Part shown: piece by piece, positions 11,241 to 22,300 of the stretch
Position numbering within the stretch: the stretch's first letter is position 1
Layout of the letters: every line of letters begins with the position of its first letter
Source: Cyanophora paradoxa
Taxonomy: Eukaryota; Glaucocystophyceae; Cyanophorales; Cyanophoraceae
Direction of reading: 5' to 3'
DNA length: 64,000 nucleotides
NCBI GenBank assembly: GCA_004431415.1
Contig: QPMI01000582.1
Location: 62,001-126,000 of the forward strand
The notes under the pieces: model-generated
The model's input: only the letters and a program-made list of their open reading frames with translations
Told to the model about the DNA's origin: nothing
Databases searched by the model: none
Made by a program: the position numbers and the translations under genes

Positions 11241-11831
11241 AGGTATGAAGTGTAGCACGCACAGTTCGACTGCCAATTGTGAATTGTGAACCGACATGTG
11301 GCCAGTTACGTTGGATAATAAGTGATGCACCGGGGCTGTGACAGCGGGCTGGCCAGGTGGATATTCTTTACGAGGTGCTAGGAGTTCGGACGGTAATTGC
11401 CACGGAATAGACGATTGCAATGCTGAAGTTGTTGTCACCGTCGGTTTACACATGTGCACATGTACGTCGACGACTGTGAACGTCGTTATTGACGTTCGTT
11501 GAAGGTGCCAGACTGCCGCAAAAGGCGCCCCATGGACGGCTGCAAGCGCCATTACAGTTGCACCTCCTGCTAGTCCGGTTACCGTTGCACAGTGCGAGTA
11601 ACGCAAATGAGACGGTATGTTGAGGAGTTCGAGAGTCTGCGTTATCGTGCCGGCTGATATTACAGATGGAAGCACGTGACGGAGTTTCTGCAGCGAAATC
11701 GCTGTTGACGCGCCTGATTTTCTGTGAGTGATGCGTATGCAATGACAATTATAGGCAGGCAAGACGAAACTGACCTTCATGTGATGGTGACGCTTTAAGT
11801 ATACGATGAAAGCAGAGCACGTCGGACGCAA
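11226..11831 (-). CDS. Hydrophobic 201-codon ORF (copy 2)
   Basis: The minus-strand frame runs 201 codons and ends with TAG at 11,226-11,228. Around the middle it has a Gly/Ala/Val-rich hydrophobic stretch (TVTGLAGGATVMALAAV) between polar segments. It is the full-length equivalent of the ORF cut by the window start. The amino-acid composition reads like real protein, but no family is recognised. It may be a downstream exon of the neighbouring membrane-protein candidate. Confidence 0.35.
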   Translation of the reverse strand: MRPTCSAFIVYLKRHHHMKVSFVLPAYNCHCIRITHRKSGASTAISLQKLRHVLPSVISAGTITQTLELLNIPSHLRYSHCATVTGLAGGATVMALAAVHGAPFAAVWHLQRTSITTFTVVDVHVHMCKPTVTTTSALQSSIPWQLPSELLAPRKEYPPGQPAVTAPVHHLLSNVTGHMSVHNSQLAVELCVLHFIPCPCA

Positions 11832-12446
11832 TGTAATAACCGTTTTTCAGCGGTGCTAGCACGAGAGACTGCGTGAATAATCGTGCCGTTGCAGCTGATT
11901 GTCCCATCCAGCCGGTAACGGTTACATTGATGCTGTGCGCGCGTCCCTCATGTGCTGTCACCGCTGCGACACGCGCCCACGCACGATCCAAGCGCAATCG
12001 AGCGATACGTTTCTCAATTGCCTGCAAGACATGATGTTTGACTTCCGAAACGAATGAGTTCTATCTGAAAAGGATGACCTGAATTCCGATAGCGTATGCG
12101 CTCCGATGGATCGTTCATCATTGATCCACATGTGGACACTGGCGTCGCGGTAACACCTATATAATTGATGCGGTTGAGAGAGCAGAAGTTGATAGTACTG
12201 CTTCACAAATGCTGATGCTGTGCTATCAATTGATTTATGCGTCGCGAGTGCAGATCTGGACAAATGAGAAATGGGCTTGATTCTGCGCCCTCATGGGCTG
12301 TTGGAATTTCGAGTGCAAGCTCGACATTGAGTTCAGGTCCGCAGAGATCCACTGCAGTGGAGTTCCATTTCCATTCGCGGCACACAACATTGCCGACTAT
12401 TCCCGGGACGTGGTATCGGCAGGCTGCGTGGAAGGTGAGCACATGT

Positions 12447-13677
12447 CTATGAATCTATGATGACCTGCGTTACGCTTACAGGTTCACGCAAAGCTCGTGA
12501 CTGTGCCGCCTGGCTTACATGTCGTACTGGCATTGCCTCTGAGTCACTGGCATGTTCGCGATTGACTGTTTCGAGAATTATCTCAATGACGGGGTGCAAA
12601 TTTGAAAAATATTTTTGTACCTGCTCTCTTTGCTCTGCTGCGCTGCACACGGGCAGCATTTGATGTAACAGATGTAGGGATGCGGGCAGCAACGTTGACT
12701 TTGATGGTTGTTCGCGTTCTAAAACCGAGTTAAGAGTATAGAGTTATGCAATTAACTTACATAATATGTATACCCTTTTCTGTTGCAGGAACCCTCGGAA
12801 TTGTCATGTCTTCACGCGTAGATCGATTTTCAATGTCTACATTTTCTCGATCAATGTGAACACGCGGTGGTGATAGAGTGCGTGCACGACGTCTGCGTGC
12901 CATCAAATCTGCGTCATGTTCCGATGGTTCTTCTGCATTGGGCTCCGGTCTGCGATCATCTCTGACTGGCTCCGTGATGGCCATGGGATGGGCACGGTTC
13001 GACACATGCGCTTGTAAATTTTCAGTAATTTGTGCTCGTGGTTATTTAGAAGGAATTTCAATGCGCACTTGCAGAGGTGGGAATTATGACCATATAGACG
13101 AAGAGACAGAGCAACAATATTCCGACTGCAGCCGGTAATGTCCAGTGAGGTGCTGGGTCTGGATATGCTCAACATACGGCGCATCCGCAGGGAGGGCAAA
13201 TGCAAGATTTTTCTGATTCCCTGACAGCGTCAATGTAATCCATATGCCAGTAATGGATGGAGAAAATAACAGAGCTGCTGTACACCGCACTGGAAATTGT
13301 GACAACGACGCAAGATTCGTTATTTACAATCGCGTTGTTAGACTGCAGATATATGCGTACATATTGACATCCGCGATCGCATTTGTTTAATCCATGTGCA
13401 GTATCGTTCATGACGACGGGCGTTTATAATTACGGCACGCAATTCTGGGAGTAAATACGTCTCAGACAGCGTTTATGAATGTCCGTATTACCGCTTTTAT
13501 ATTCTTACCTCGATAAAGACGGTTTCTTTTTGCGGACGTGGACGAATACATGTCGAGTAAAAGTGTCAATGCAAGTCCCAAATCTGCGTCTGTCGCCACG
13601 GAAATAGTGCCGGTGTCTGATAAGACAAACGAATCGGTTTTCTTGAGATGCCATTGGCAGTATCGCTTGAACAGCAT
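12447..13677 (-). pseudogene. Candidate membrane-protein gene (copy 2), frame broken at a G run
   Basis: This is the same gene as complement 1,206-2,450, with the same candidate splice sites. In this copy the G run near 13,155 is one base shorter than in copy 1. The transmembrane frame is therefore lost, and the open frame ends in unrelated sequence (complement 13,084-13,305). The basic cytoplasmic-like segment is intact (complement 12,757-13,005). Either this copy is a pseudogene or one of the two homopolymer lengths is a sequencing error. Confidence 0.35.
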
Positions 13678-14129
13678 GATACCAATTCCTGCACTGACGT
13701 CTGTAACGTAATCATGTTCATAAATGCGAGATTAAATGCCTGATATAATTGTTGTGCAGGTGATAATGAACGGAGAGTTGCATATAATCGAGACGTGAAT
13801 TATGGTTGTTATTGCGGTTGCATATACTGGAATTCCCGATAGTTGTCCGTTTCCATCATCGTGCGGGAATTTGTGGAAGTGAAAATGAGAAGCGATGTAT
13901 TCTTCGCAGTTCTCTTTTTTTTTCAAAGCTATGCCAACTGCCTCTGTTGCAAATATGTTATTGTATTCGAGTTCAAGACTGCCAATATCAGTCGCTAAAT
14001 CCGCGTACCAAGAACTGCAAATATCAGAATAACCAGTTCGGTACCGTACAGAAATTGTAGAGATGGAGTGCCCATTAAGTTCATGTCTGTGATCGACTGG
14101 GTTCAAAAACCGTATTGCGAGTAATGTAT

Positions 14130-14664
14130 GCGGGTTTATTATAATTATACGGCACTTTCTACCATGCCGTGCAGCATCAATACCCGCGAGGCTCACCTTT
14201 TAGCACGTTCAATCCACTCGCGGATGACGACAGGGAGAGAGGAATTGCTGATGCGGCGCATGAAGTCTCCGATGCGCGTGGTCCGAGCCGCACGACAGCC
14301 GCTGCAGCTGCGGCAGTTGCATTTAACGCCCAGCATGTGATGCATTTCGAGCCAGGTTGATCGCCTGCTCGCATGCGGCGCGGCGTGGGCGCGCGGAAAG
14401 ATGTCCGGGTCGGTACAGGAGCGGGTTTATTATAATTATACGGCACTTTCTACCATGCCGTGCAGCATCAATACCCGCGAGGCTGACCTTTTAGCACGTT
14501 CGATCGACTCGCGGATGACGACAGGGAGAGAGGAATTGCTGATGCGGCGCATGAAGTCTCCGATGGGCCTCGTCGGAGCCCCACGACAGCCGCTGCGGCA
14601 GTTGGATTTAACGCCCAGCATGTGACGCATTTCGAGCCAGGTTTATCGCCTGCTGCAGTCGCGG
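14130..14664. repeat. Tandem duplication, ~291-bp period (copy 2)
   Basis: Copy-2 equivalent of 2,894-3,430, with the same two-copy structure and the same internal differences. The internal duplication therefore predates duplication of the 11.2-kb unit. Confidence 0.85.
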
Positions 14665-15254
14665 ACGAGGACACGCAGGGGAGACGGGCGGTGCGGTGCT
14701 TGTATCTGCTGTCGGTGGTGTTCGGCGAGGTGGCAGGCACGGCCCGCATCTTAAATAGCAGCAATCCTCACCTTCTAGCAGACTCCATGCACGGGCAGAG
14801 CGCGACAGTGAGCATGAGACGGGGCAGTGGTGCACGTCTGTTGCGGCGCTGGCATGTCGTTCCGGCGTACTTGCTGCGGCGCCACCTGCAGCCACGGATG
14901 ACGAGAGGCAGCACGGCATGTCGGTGGCGGCGCTTGCATCTGTTCACAGCGTATACGTAGTTGGGCGACGCGGAGCCTCGGAGACAGCGGGCGTGCAGGG
15001 CCAATAGCAGGGCGGGGATGCTAACCTTCTAGCAGACTCCACGCAATACCGGACGACAATGATATCGCCCGGAACTGCTGTACAATCACGAAGAAGATGC
15101 ATTTCAAGATGTTTCGCTGGCGTGCACGTTTACGACGCCAGCGGACGCGCGCAATCGGCGCATAGAGTCCCGGCTTCTTGATTATACGCATAGGGTTGTG
15201 TCCACGAAAAGTTCCACACGTTCGCGTACTGTAATTGCAATTCTGCACACGGTA

Positions 15255-16045
15255 TGGATGTGAACGCGTACATATATATGTATATATGTACGTATACGTA
15301 CGGATGTCAACGCTTACGTATATGTACGTATACGTATTCGCGAATACGCGCTGTAGATCTAGCGCTAGCTAGCCGGACTTGACAGTGCCGGGTTCAGATT
15401 CGCGCTAGACAGCGTTATAGTCACAGTGTGCGCTCTATAACTTTTGACCGCGGTCTAGCGCTACCTACTAGGCTAGCCGGACTTGACAGTACCAGGTTCA
15501 GATTCGCGCTAGAGAGCGCTATAGTACAGCGCCAGACTGCGCATGCGCCGCTAGTACGGATTGCACGCGTACACTACGCCGGACTGTATATATGTACTGA
15601 CTCGAACTGGCACTGTCACAGTAGGCGCTCTATAACTACGTATAATGGCTGCCCGGCCGGCTCGCTATAGCTATAGCTCCCTTGCAGGACTACAGCATTG
15701 CGGTATAGCTACTATTAGCTAGCCTCTGAGCACTGCCTAGCACAGCGCGTACACTACGCCGGACTGTATATACGTACTGACTCGAACTGGCAATGTCACA
15801 GCTAGTAAGCGCTCTATAACTACGTATACTGGCTGGCCGGCCGGCTCGCTATAGCTATTGCCGCAGTGCTCTCTTGCAGAACTACAGCATTGGAGATTGC
15901 GGTATAGCTATACCTAGCCTCTGAGCACTGGCAGAGGGGCACAGGCGGCACAGCTAGCTATAGTAGTAGACTGATAGTTGGCCCGGTTGGCAGTGCGGCG
16001 GCCTGGTTCACGTTTGTAGCTGCTTCGCACTAGTATACGTACTGT
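15255..16045. repeat. Palindrome-rich block (copy 2)
   Basis: Copy-2 equivalent of 4,020-4,810. It shows the same alternating TATATG/TACGTA run and the same two direct-repeat pairs, identical in every line I compared. Confidence 0.75.
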
Positions 16046-16395
16046 CTCATCAGTCTGTCTGAGCGCTACTACTAGGCTAGGCTATTCTCGGAGCTTGGCC
16101 GGCCGGTCCACTCGCGAATCGCGATCGGTGCATTGGCATAACCAATGGATTGCTCAATGGCGATGTTTCGGTTCTGCTCGATCTTTTTTTCATTCAAGAT
16201 TTGACGACTCAGTGACAAGATCTTGAAGGCTTCTGTTAATCGCAAGATCTTCAAGGCTTCTGTTAATCACAACTAAATCCGTCATCGAATCGTCAATGGC
16301 GCGAGATCGGTGAGATCTTTTTTTAATTCAAGATCTTGACAGATCTTGCCAATGTGTTCGCGAAATTGTTTTTTGTATTCAGGATCTTGGCAAAT

Positions 16396-16995
16396 CTGAG
16401 GAAGGGCGCCGGGCTGCTGAGACGGGATATAAGTATAATTATATACTCGAAGATCGACCTGGGGCAGATCTAATTAATAATTATCTGGCAGTGCAGATCT
16501 CGAGGGCGCGCCGACAGACGTGCGCCGCGGTGCGCGTCCGTGAAGGATCGAATTTTCGGGGTCACCTGGATTGTTGCGCCCTGTCGCGTCGTCGGAGGTC
16601 TCGATCGAGAACTGAGGAAGGGCGCCGGGCTGCTGAGACGGGATATAACTATAATTATATACTCGAAGATCGACCTGGGGCAGATCTAATTAACAATTAT
16701 CTGGCAGTGCAGATGTCGAGGGCGCGCCGAAAGACGTGCGCCGCGGTGCGCGTCCGTGAAGGATCGAATTTTCGGGGTCACCTGGATTCTTGCGCCCTGT
16801 CGCGTCGTCGGAGGTCTCGATCGAGAACTGAGGAAGGGCGCCGGGCTGCTGAGACGGGATATAACTATAATTATATACTCGAAGATCGATCTGGGGAAGA
16901 TCTAATTAATAATTATCTGGCAGTGCAGATCTCGAGGGCGCGCGGAAAGACGTGCGCGTCCGTGAAGGATCGAATTTTGAGGAGTTTATTTTTAT
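16396..16995. repeat. 216-bp tandem repeat (copy 2)
   Basis: Copy-2 equivalent of 5,161-5,760. The only difference I noticed in the body is GATGGAGAAC versus GATCGAGAAC at the end of the first repeat. The upstream T run near 16,318 is two bases longer than in copy 1. Confidence 0.88.
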
Positions 16996-17104
16996 AATAT
17001 TGTTGGGAAGGAGGCCCGGGAGGGGCGAGGTTCTCGCGGCCAGGCGCATGCACAGAGAATCGCTTAAACAGAATCTCGAATGCATATAGCATCGATGTGC
17101 GGGA

Positions 17105-17925
17105 CTGCGGACGCGAGGGCGCGCGGAAAGGTCTGCAGGTCTGTAGAGGATAGAAGTTTCGGGGTCGGCTGGGTCCTCGCGGCCCGGCGCAGCTATTAAG
17201 CGTGCGGAAGGCTTCTTCTACATCTCAAATGCTTATGCTATTGTTCCGCGCATGCGCCGCGGCGTGGGCGCGCGGAAAGATGTCCGGGCCTGTGCAGGAT
17301 CGAATGTTTGCGTCGGCTGGGATCTCGTGCTCTTGCGCGTCTTCAAAGCTTGCGCAAGGCTTTAATAAATTCTGAAATGAATATTGTAGCGATGCGCACG
17401 CGTGAGGATGCGAGGGCGCGCGGAAAGATGTTCAGGTCTGTAGAGGATCGAATTTTCGGGGTGGGCTGGGTCCTCGCGGCCCGGCGCAGCTATAAAGCGT
17501 GCGGAAGGCTTCTTCTACATCTCAAATGCTTATGCTATTGTTCCGCGCATGCGCCGCGGCGTGGGCGCGTGGAAAGATGTCCGGGCCTGTGCAGGATCGA
17601 GACTTTGCTATCGGCTGGATTCTCGTGCTCTTCCGCGTCTTCAAAGCTTGTTGAAGGCTTTAAAAAAAATCTCAAATGAATATAGTAGGGATGCGCACTC
17701 GTGAGGATGCGAGGGCGCGCGGAAAGATGTCCAGGTCCGTCAAGGATCGAATTTTCGGGGTCGGCTGGGTCCTCGCGGCCCGGCGCATCTGCAATGCGTG
17801 CGGAAGGCTTCTTCTACATCTCAAATGCTTATGCTATTGTTCCGCGCATGCGCGGCGGCGTTGGCGCGCGGAAAGATGTCTGGGGCTGTGCAGGATCGAA
17901 TTTTTGATGTCCGGTACCTTCCTGC
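17105..17925. repeat. ~298-bp tandem repeat (copy 2)
   Basis: Copy-2 equivalent of 5,870-6,690, with three copies of the same period and the shared GGGCGCGCGGAAAGATGT motif. Confidence 0.85.
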
Positions 17926-18370
17926 GCTGCTCCGGGTTCGAAAAGCGGATTTCGGGAGTGCGCAGGCCCTGCTATGTCCATGCGCGCTCGTACGCATCGT
18001 TTGTGCGCTTCGCGGGACCGGCCGGAACCGGCCGGATCAAATTTTCGGGCGACTCTTCGCACTGGAGCGTCGAGGGCGCCCGAAATCGAGCCTGCGGCGA
18101 TGCGCTCGCGTTTGCGCGTCATTCTGTATCGTTCTGGGGCGTCCCTGGCGCGATTTCGTCGCGGGACCGGGCGGGACCGGGTCCCACCTTCTGACTCGGA
18201 CTGTGTTTGTCGGAGGTTAAGTACCGGAATTGATCCAGAGGGAAATTCGATGTTCGCGCGACGTCCACGGGGGAGCGGTCGTCTTAGGGGAGCCAGGACG
18301 CTAAAAATGGATCTAGAGGGGTCTGTGGGGGTTCGGGCAGCTGTGTAATGTCCATCAATCGCGTCCGTGT

Positions 18371-18397
18371 CGAGGCAGAATTAATAATTCTGCCTCG
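18371..18397. repeat. Inverted repeat at the array edge
   Basis: Arms CGAGGCAGAATT and AATTCTGCCTCG (12 nt each, perfectly complementary) flank a 3-nt AAT loop. Homology to copy 1 ends at 18,386, the first base of the right arm. The left arm thus belongs to the array unit and the right arm to the flanking DNA. It could be a recombination or replication end, or the terminal hairpin of the ancestral element. Confidence 0.8.
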
Positions 18398-18825
18398 AGG
18401 GAGTGCGATACGGAAATTATTTAGTAGGGGAGATCTCGAGTTGAAAAAAAGGTTAAAAAAGGAATTTCGCTCGGCGGTTTTTGGGTTTGAGAAAGAGGCT
18501 TCGCCTGAAAGAGGCTTCGCCTGATGCATGCGCATGTGCAACCGGTTGAACCGGCCCGGATCCGGATCCGGATGATGGGAACGGATCCCGGAGGTTGCCG
18601 TTGCATGCGCATGTGTGTTCAGTAATGAAGGCATGTACCCCCTAGGCTCCGACTGCCGCGAAGCGAAATTCAAATTCCATTCGCAGGGGCCCAGGCCCCT
18701 GGCACCCCCGGCCCCGGGCCCCGGGGCCCTGCTGAGGGCCGCCTGGGCCGGGGCCGATCCAGGTCCATTCCAGGATCATCCAGCCTGATGAGTGGCAGCC
18801 TCAAGCTTATATATATATGATCAGC
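18398..18825. other. Transition zone between array and gene-rich DNA
   Basis: No gene is seen. It holds a perfect 16-bp tandem duplication (AAAGAGGCTTCGCCTG twice, near 18,492-18,523), a CCGGATCCGGATCCGG run near 18,556, two TGCATGCGCATGTG copies about 80 bp apart, and a GGCCCCGGGGCCC palindromic run near 18,710. Confidence 0.5.
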
Positions 18826-19265
18826 GCTATAGCTAGGGGCGCTGATCGAACAAAATCGCCGTGTTCAGTGTTTGTTCGTTCAGAAGCCCCCGTGTTCATT
18901 GTTCAGTGAACGCTGTTCGAACTGCGAGCTCCTCGCTTCCCCCCCCCATCCCGGGAGTCCCGCCCCCGAGAGCTTCTCGCGCTTCGCGCGATAAAAGGAA
19001 AAGCCATAGAAGTTGCTAAAACGAATTAATAAGAGCGGATTCAGAGGGCGAAATACCTCTTTCCGACGGTTTCTGACGGTTTCCGTGCCGAAACTTGCCC
19101 GAAAGTGGCCCGAAACTGGGGCCCGGGGGCCCCCCTGCCGATGAAGTCGGTGTTCATGAACAGCGGTTTCTTTGTTCACGTTCGTTCAGTTCAGCAAAAA
19201 GGCTGTTCGTTAACGTTCACGTTCATTCGAACAGTGTTCGTTCAAAGAGCGCCCCTAGCTATAGC
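18826..19265. mobile_element. MITE-like non-autonomous element with 18-bp terminal inverted repeats
   Basis: GCTATAGCTAGGGGCGCT at 18,826-18,843 is the exact reverse complement of AGCGCCCCTAGCTATAGC at 19,248-19,265. The four bases CAGC lie immediately outside both ends (18,822-18,825 and 19,266-19,269), as a 4-bp target-site duplication would. The interior repeats GTTCGTTCA/GTTCATTG-type words inside both ends, which extends the inverted symmetry imperfectly. No transposase is encoded in its 440 bp. The superfamily cannot be assigned from this sequence. Confidence 0.75.
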
Positions 19266-19350
19266 CAGCTGCATGCAGGCGGTCCGCGGCGACTCCGCGC
19301 GCGCGGCCGCGCGCGCGGTATTAAACGTACTGCGGTACTACAGTACGGTG

Positions 19351-22300
19351 CTACCAGTCCTCGAAGCCGCCAGCGCCGGCGCCGCCCGAGCTCGTGCTCG
19401 CCTCGCGATCGCGATCCGAGGCGCGGGCGCTCGGAGGCCGCGGGTTCAGCTTGCTGCCGAGTGCGGGGTTCAGAGAGGGCGGGGCGGGGCGGGGCGTGGC
19501 GGGGCGGGCCTGTCGGGGAAGCGGGTGGCGGAGAGCTGGGCGCGGACGTCGAGGGCCATGCTGTGCCGCCCCGCGCGCCACAGGCCCTGCACGATCGCCT
19601 GCGCCGCCCCCGGGACCCCCTCGGGACCGCGCGGGGCGCCGGGCGGGGCGGCGGGGGCTGGGCGGGCGGGCGGGGGCGGGGCGGACGTTGAGGGCGTTGG
19701 AGCCGACGGGGATGCCGCGATCCGCCGACATGCGCGCCACTGCCCCGCACCCGCCATCGCACGCCGGCGGGGGGAGCGGTCGGGCGGGGGCGGGGGGCAC
19801 CGAAGAGGGCCTCGTGGGGGCTGTCGAGGCCGAGGGCCGCGGGGCCGCGAGCAGCAGCGCCGAGTCGTCCACCAGCACCTGCCGGCGCGCCCCTCGCTCA
19901 AGATCCTCGAGGCTCCAAGCGGCGGGGCGCGGGGCGAGCGGGGGCGGGGCGGGGGCGGCGGGCCTTGACGCAGGCCGAGTCGCGGAGGCGGTCGGACTCG
20001 GAGCGGGAGCGGCCGCTCGAGGTGACGGGGCGCGGGTCCTCCGCCGCGCCCCGCCGGCCCCGCTCCGCCTCGTCCGCGTGCTCCAGCACCGTCTCCACCC
20101 GCCGCACAATCGCCGCCGCCTCCTGCAGCCCGCACCCGCCGCCGCCGCTCAGCGCGCGCTGCATGGACGGCTCGCCGGCCGGCGGGGCGCACGCGGGACT
20201 CGCGCAGGCGGGCGAGGGCGAGGGCGGCAGCGGCGAGGACGGGCGGGAAGGCCGGCACGTGCAACTTGCCGTGCTGCGGGGCGGGGTGAGCTGGGCGGGG
20301 CGGGCGGGGCGGGCGGGGCGGGCCTCGACAACGCGGGCGACCTGGGCGGAGTAGAGGGTCGGGTCCTTCGGCCGCGCGTACGCCGCCGCCCGCCCCAGCA
20401 GCATGTAGCTGCCCCCCCTCTCAGCACGCCGGCCCCGCGCGGCGCGGCGCGGGGCCGGGCGGGGTACGGGCGCGCTTCTGGTTGTACTGCAGCTCCCGAG
20501 TCTGCTCGGTGCGCGCCATGATCTGCGCGGCGCCGGCAAGGCAAAGGAAGGGGGCTGTTCGTGAGCGGGGGAGGAAGGTGGACGGCGCAGCGATGCGGGG
20601 GCGGGGTCCCTGCGAACGCACGCGCTCGGCAGCGGCCTGGAAGGCCTCGAAGGAGGCGGCGAGGCGGGCCGCCTGCGCGCCGTCGCGGGCGGCGGGGCGG
20701 CGGGGCGGGGCGGGGCGGGGCGGGGCGGGCGGGCGGGCCTCGGTGAGGTCGGCGACGGAGGCGAAGGCGGGGCGCCCCTCGTCGTGCGCCAGGTGCCGCC
20801 CCCCTCCTCCCCCACGTGCTGCCCCGCCCGCCCCTCACACCCGCCCCCAAGGCCCCCGCCGGCCCCGGCCCCGGCGCACGATGGCGTCCTCGAAGCGCCC
20901 CGCGAGGAGGTAGTGCACGATGGCGCGCGTCACGATCGGCGCCACGGGCACCGTCCGCGCCGCCAGCGCGCTCGTCATCTGCACGAGCTGCGCCGCGCGC
21001 CTGCGGGTCGGCCGCGGCGCGGGGCCGGCGAGGGGCGCGCTGCGCACGAAGGCGGCCGAGTCCTTCCAGTGGCGGAAGCCGGCGAGCTGCGCGACGCGCC
21101 CGGCCTGCGCGGCACGCGCGCGCCCGTCGGCGAGGGGGCGACGCGGTGGCGAGCGGGCGGGAGGGGCGAGGGGGCGGGGGCGGACGAGGTCGGCCCACTC
21201 GTCCTGGAAGGGCTTGAGGGCGAGTCCGGCGGCGAAGAGGAGCAGGCGCCGCCCGCGCGCCTCCAGGGCGGCGCGCTCGGCGGGGGCCATCGAGCTCCAC
21301 GCGCGCTCCGCCCGGCGCTGGTCGGCGGCGTCCATGTCGAGGGCGGCGCGGGGCGCCCGCCGGGGCGCCTCGAGCACGTCGTGCTCGTGCGCCGCCGCCA
21401 GCAGCAGGAACCCGTACTGGCCCCGCCCCGCCCCGCTCGAGCGGTGGCGCGGGGCCGGCGCCGAGGGGCGGCGCACCGAGGAGGCGGCGAGCATGTAGCC
21501 GTGCCGCAGGTCCGCGCTCCCGACGCGCACCGTCGTCGCCACCTGCGGCGCGGCGAGTCGTGCGGCGCGGGGCGGGGCGGGGCGGGGGCGGGCGGACGCG
21601 GGCGCCGGCCTCGGCGGGGGGCACGGGGTGCCCGTCGGGGCCTCGGAGGGCGGCGTCGACGGCGGCGGCGGCGGCCTCGAGCTCGGGGAAGGCGTCGCGG
21701 ACAAAGGCCTCGCAGGCAGCGAGGTCCCGCGACCGCGCCAGGCACTGCACCGTCACGAACCGCGCGATCACCGCCAGGCCGGCGTCCGCCGCCTCCGCCG
21801 CCTCCACCACGAGGCGCATCCCGGCGGCGAGCCCCGCGGGGCCACGCCGGCGAGGCGCAGCTCCTGCAGGGCGCCGCCGAGGTACGCGACGAGCACGGCC
21901 TTCGACTGCGCCCCGCCCGCTCGCCCCGGGGCCAGGGCGCGGGGCACGCCGGCGCATCGCTCGCACGTTGTGCCCGCGGGCCCGCACGGCCGGCGCCGTC
22001 GGGGGCTCGAAGGTGCAGATCTGGCCCCGGGGAGTCGGGGGCGGTCGGGGCGGGCAGGGGCGGGGGGGGGGGGGGGGGGGGGCCGGCTGACCTTGTGGAA
22101 GCGCGCGAAGTTCTCGGCGGGGTCGACGAGCCCCTCCGCCACGCCCCCCGCCACCGCCCCCGCCCGCACCAGCGCCCCCCGCACCCCCGCTTGCATCTGC
22201 CCCGCCCGCCCCTCAGCCAGCCGGTCGCCGAGGGGCGCCGGCGGGGCGGGCAGGGCGGGGCGGCAGGGCGCGCGTAGCAGTGGGCGCGCTCGGCGTTGAG

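Larger units (their letters stand above)
7152..18386. repeat. Complete last unit of the 11,235-bp tandem array
   Basis: The unit is defined by the two points where homology breaks, 7,151/7,152 and 18,386/18,387. On the minus strand it reads: satellite block (18.3-14.1 kb), AT-rich candidate membrane gene (14.1-11.2 kb), then a Helitron-like Rep gene (11.0-7.15 kb) that ends abruptly at the unit edge. Because 1-7,151 repeats the first 7.1 kb of this order, the arrangement is head-to-tail. The array probably continues to the left of the window. A flanking-LTR interpretation is less likely because the repeated part would be a 7-kb LTR without retroelement genes. Confidence 0.85.

Noticed and set aside
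11013-11262. Separate small protein gene in the link between Rep and the AT-rich block
   Set aside because: Overlapping frames on the minus strand have no domain and no clear start. The region may be an exon or a spacer, so I left it as a described stretch.
1-18386. Interpretation as a retroelement with 7-kb LTRs flanking a 4-kb interior
   Set aside because: No reverse transcriptase, integrase, primer-binding site or TG...CA ends are seen. The interior encodes a Helitron-type Rep cut at the border, which fits a tandem unit better.
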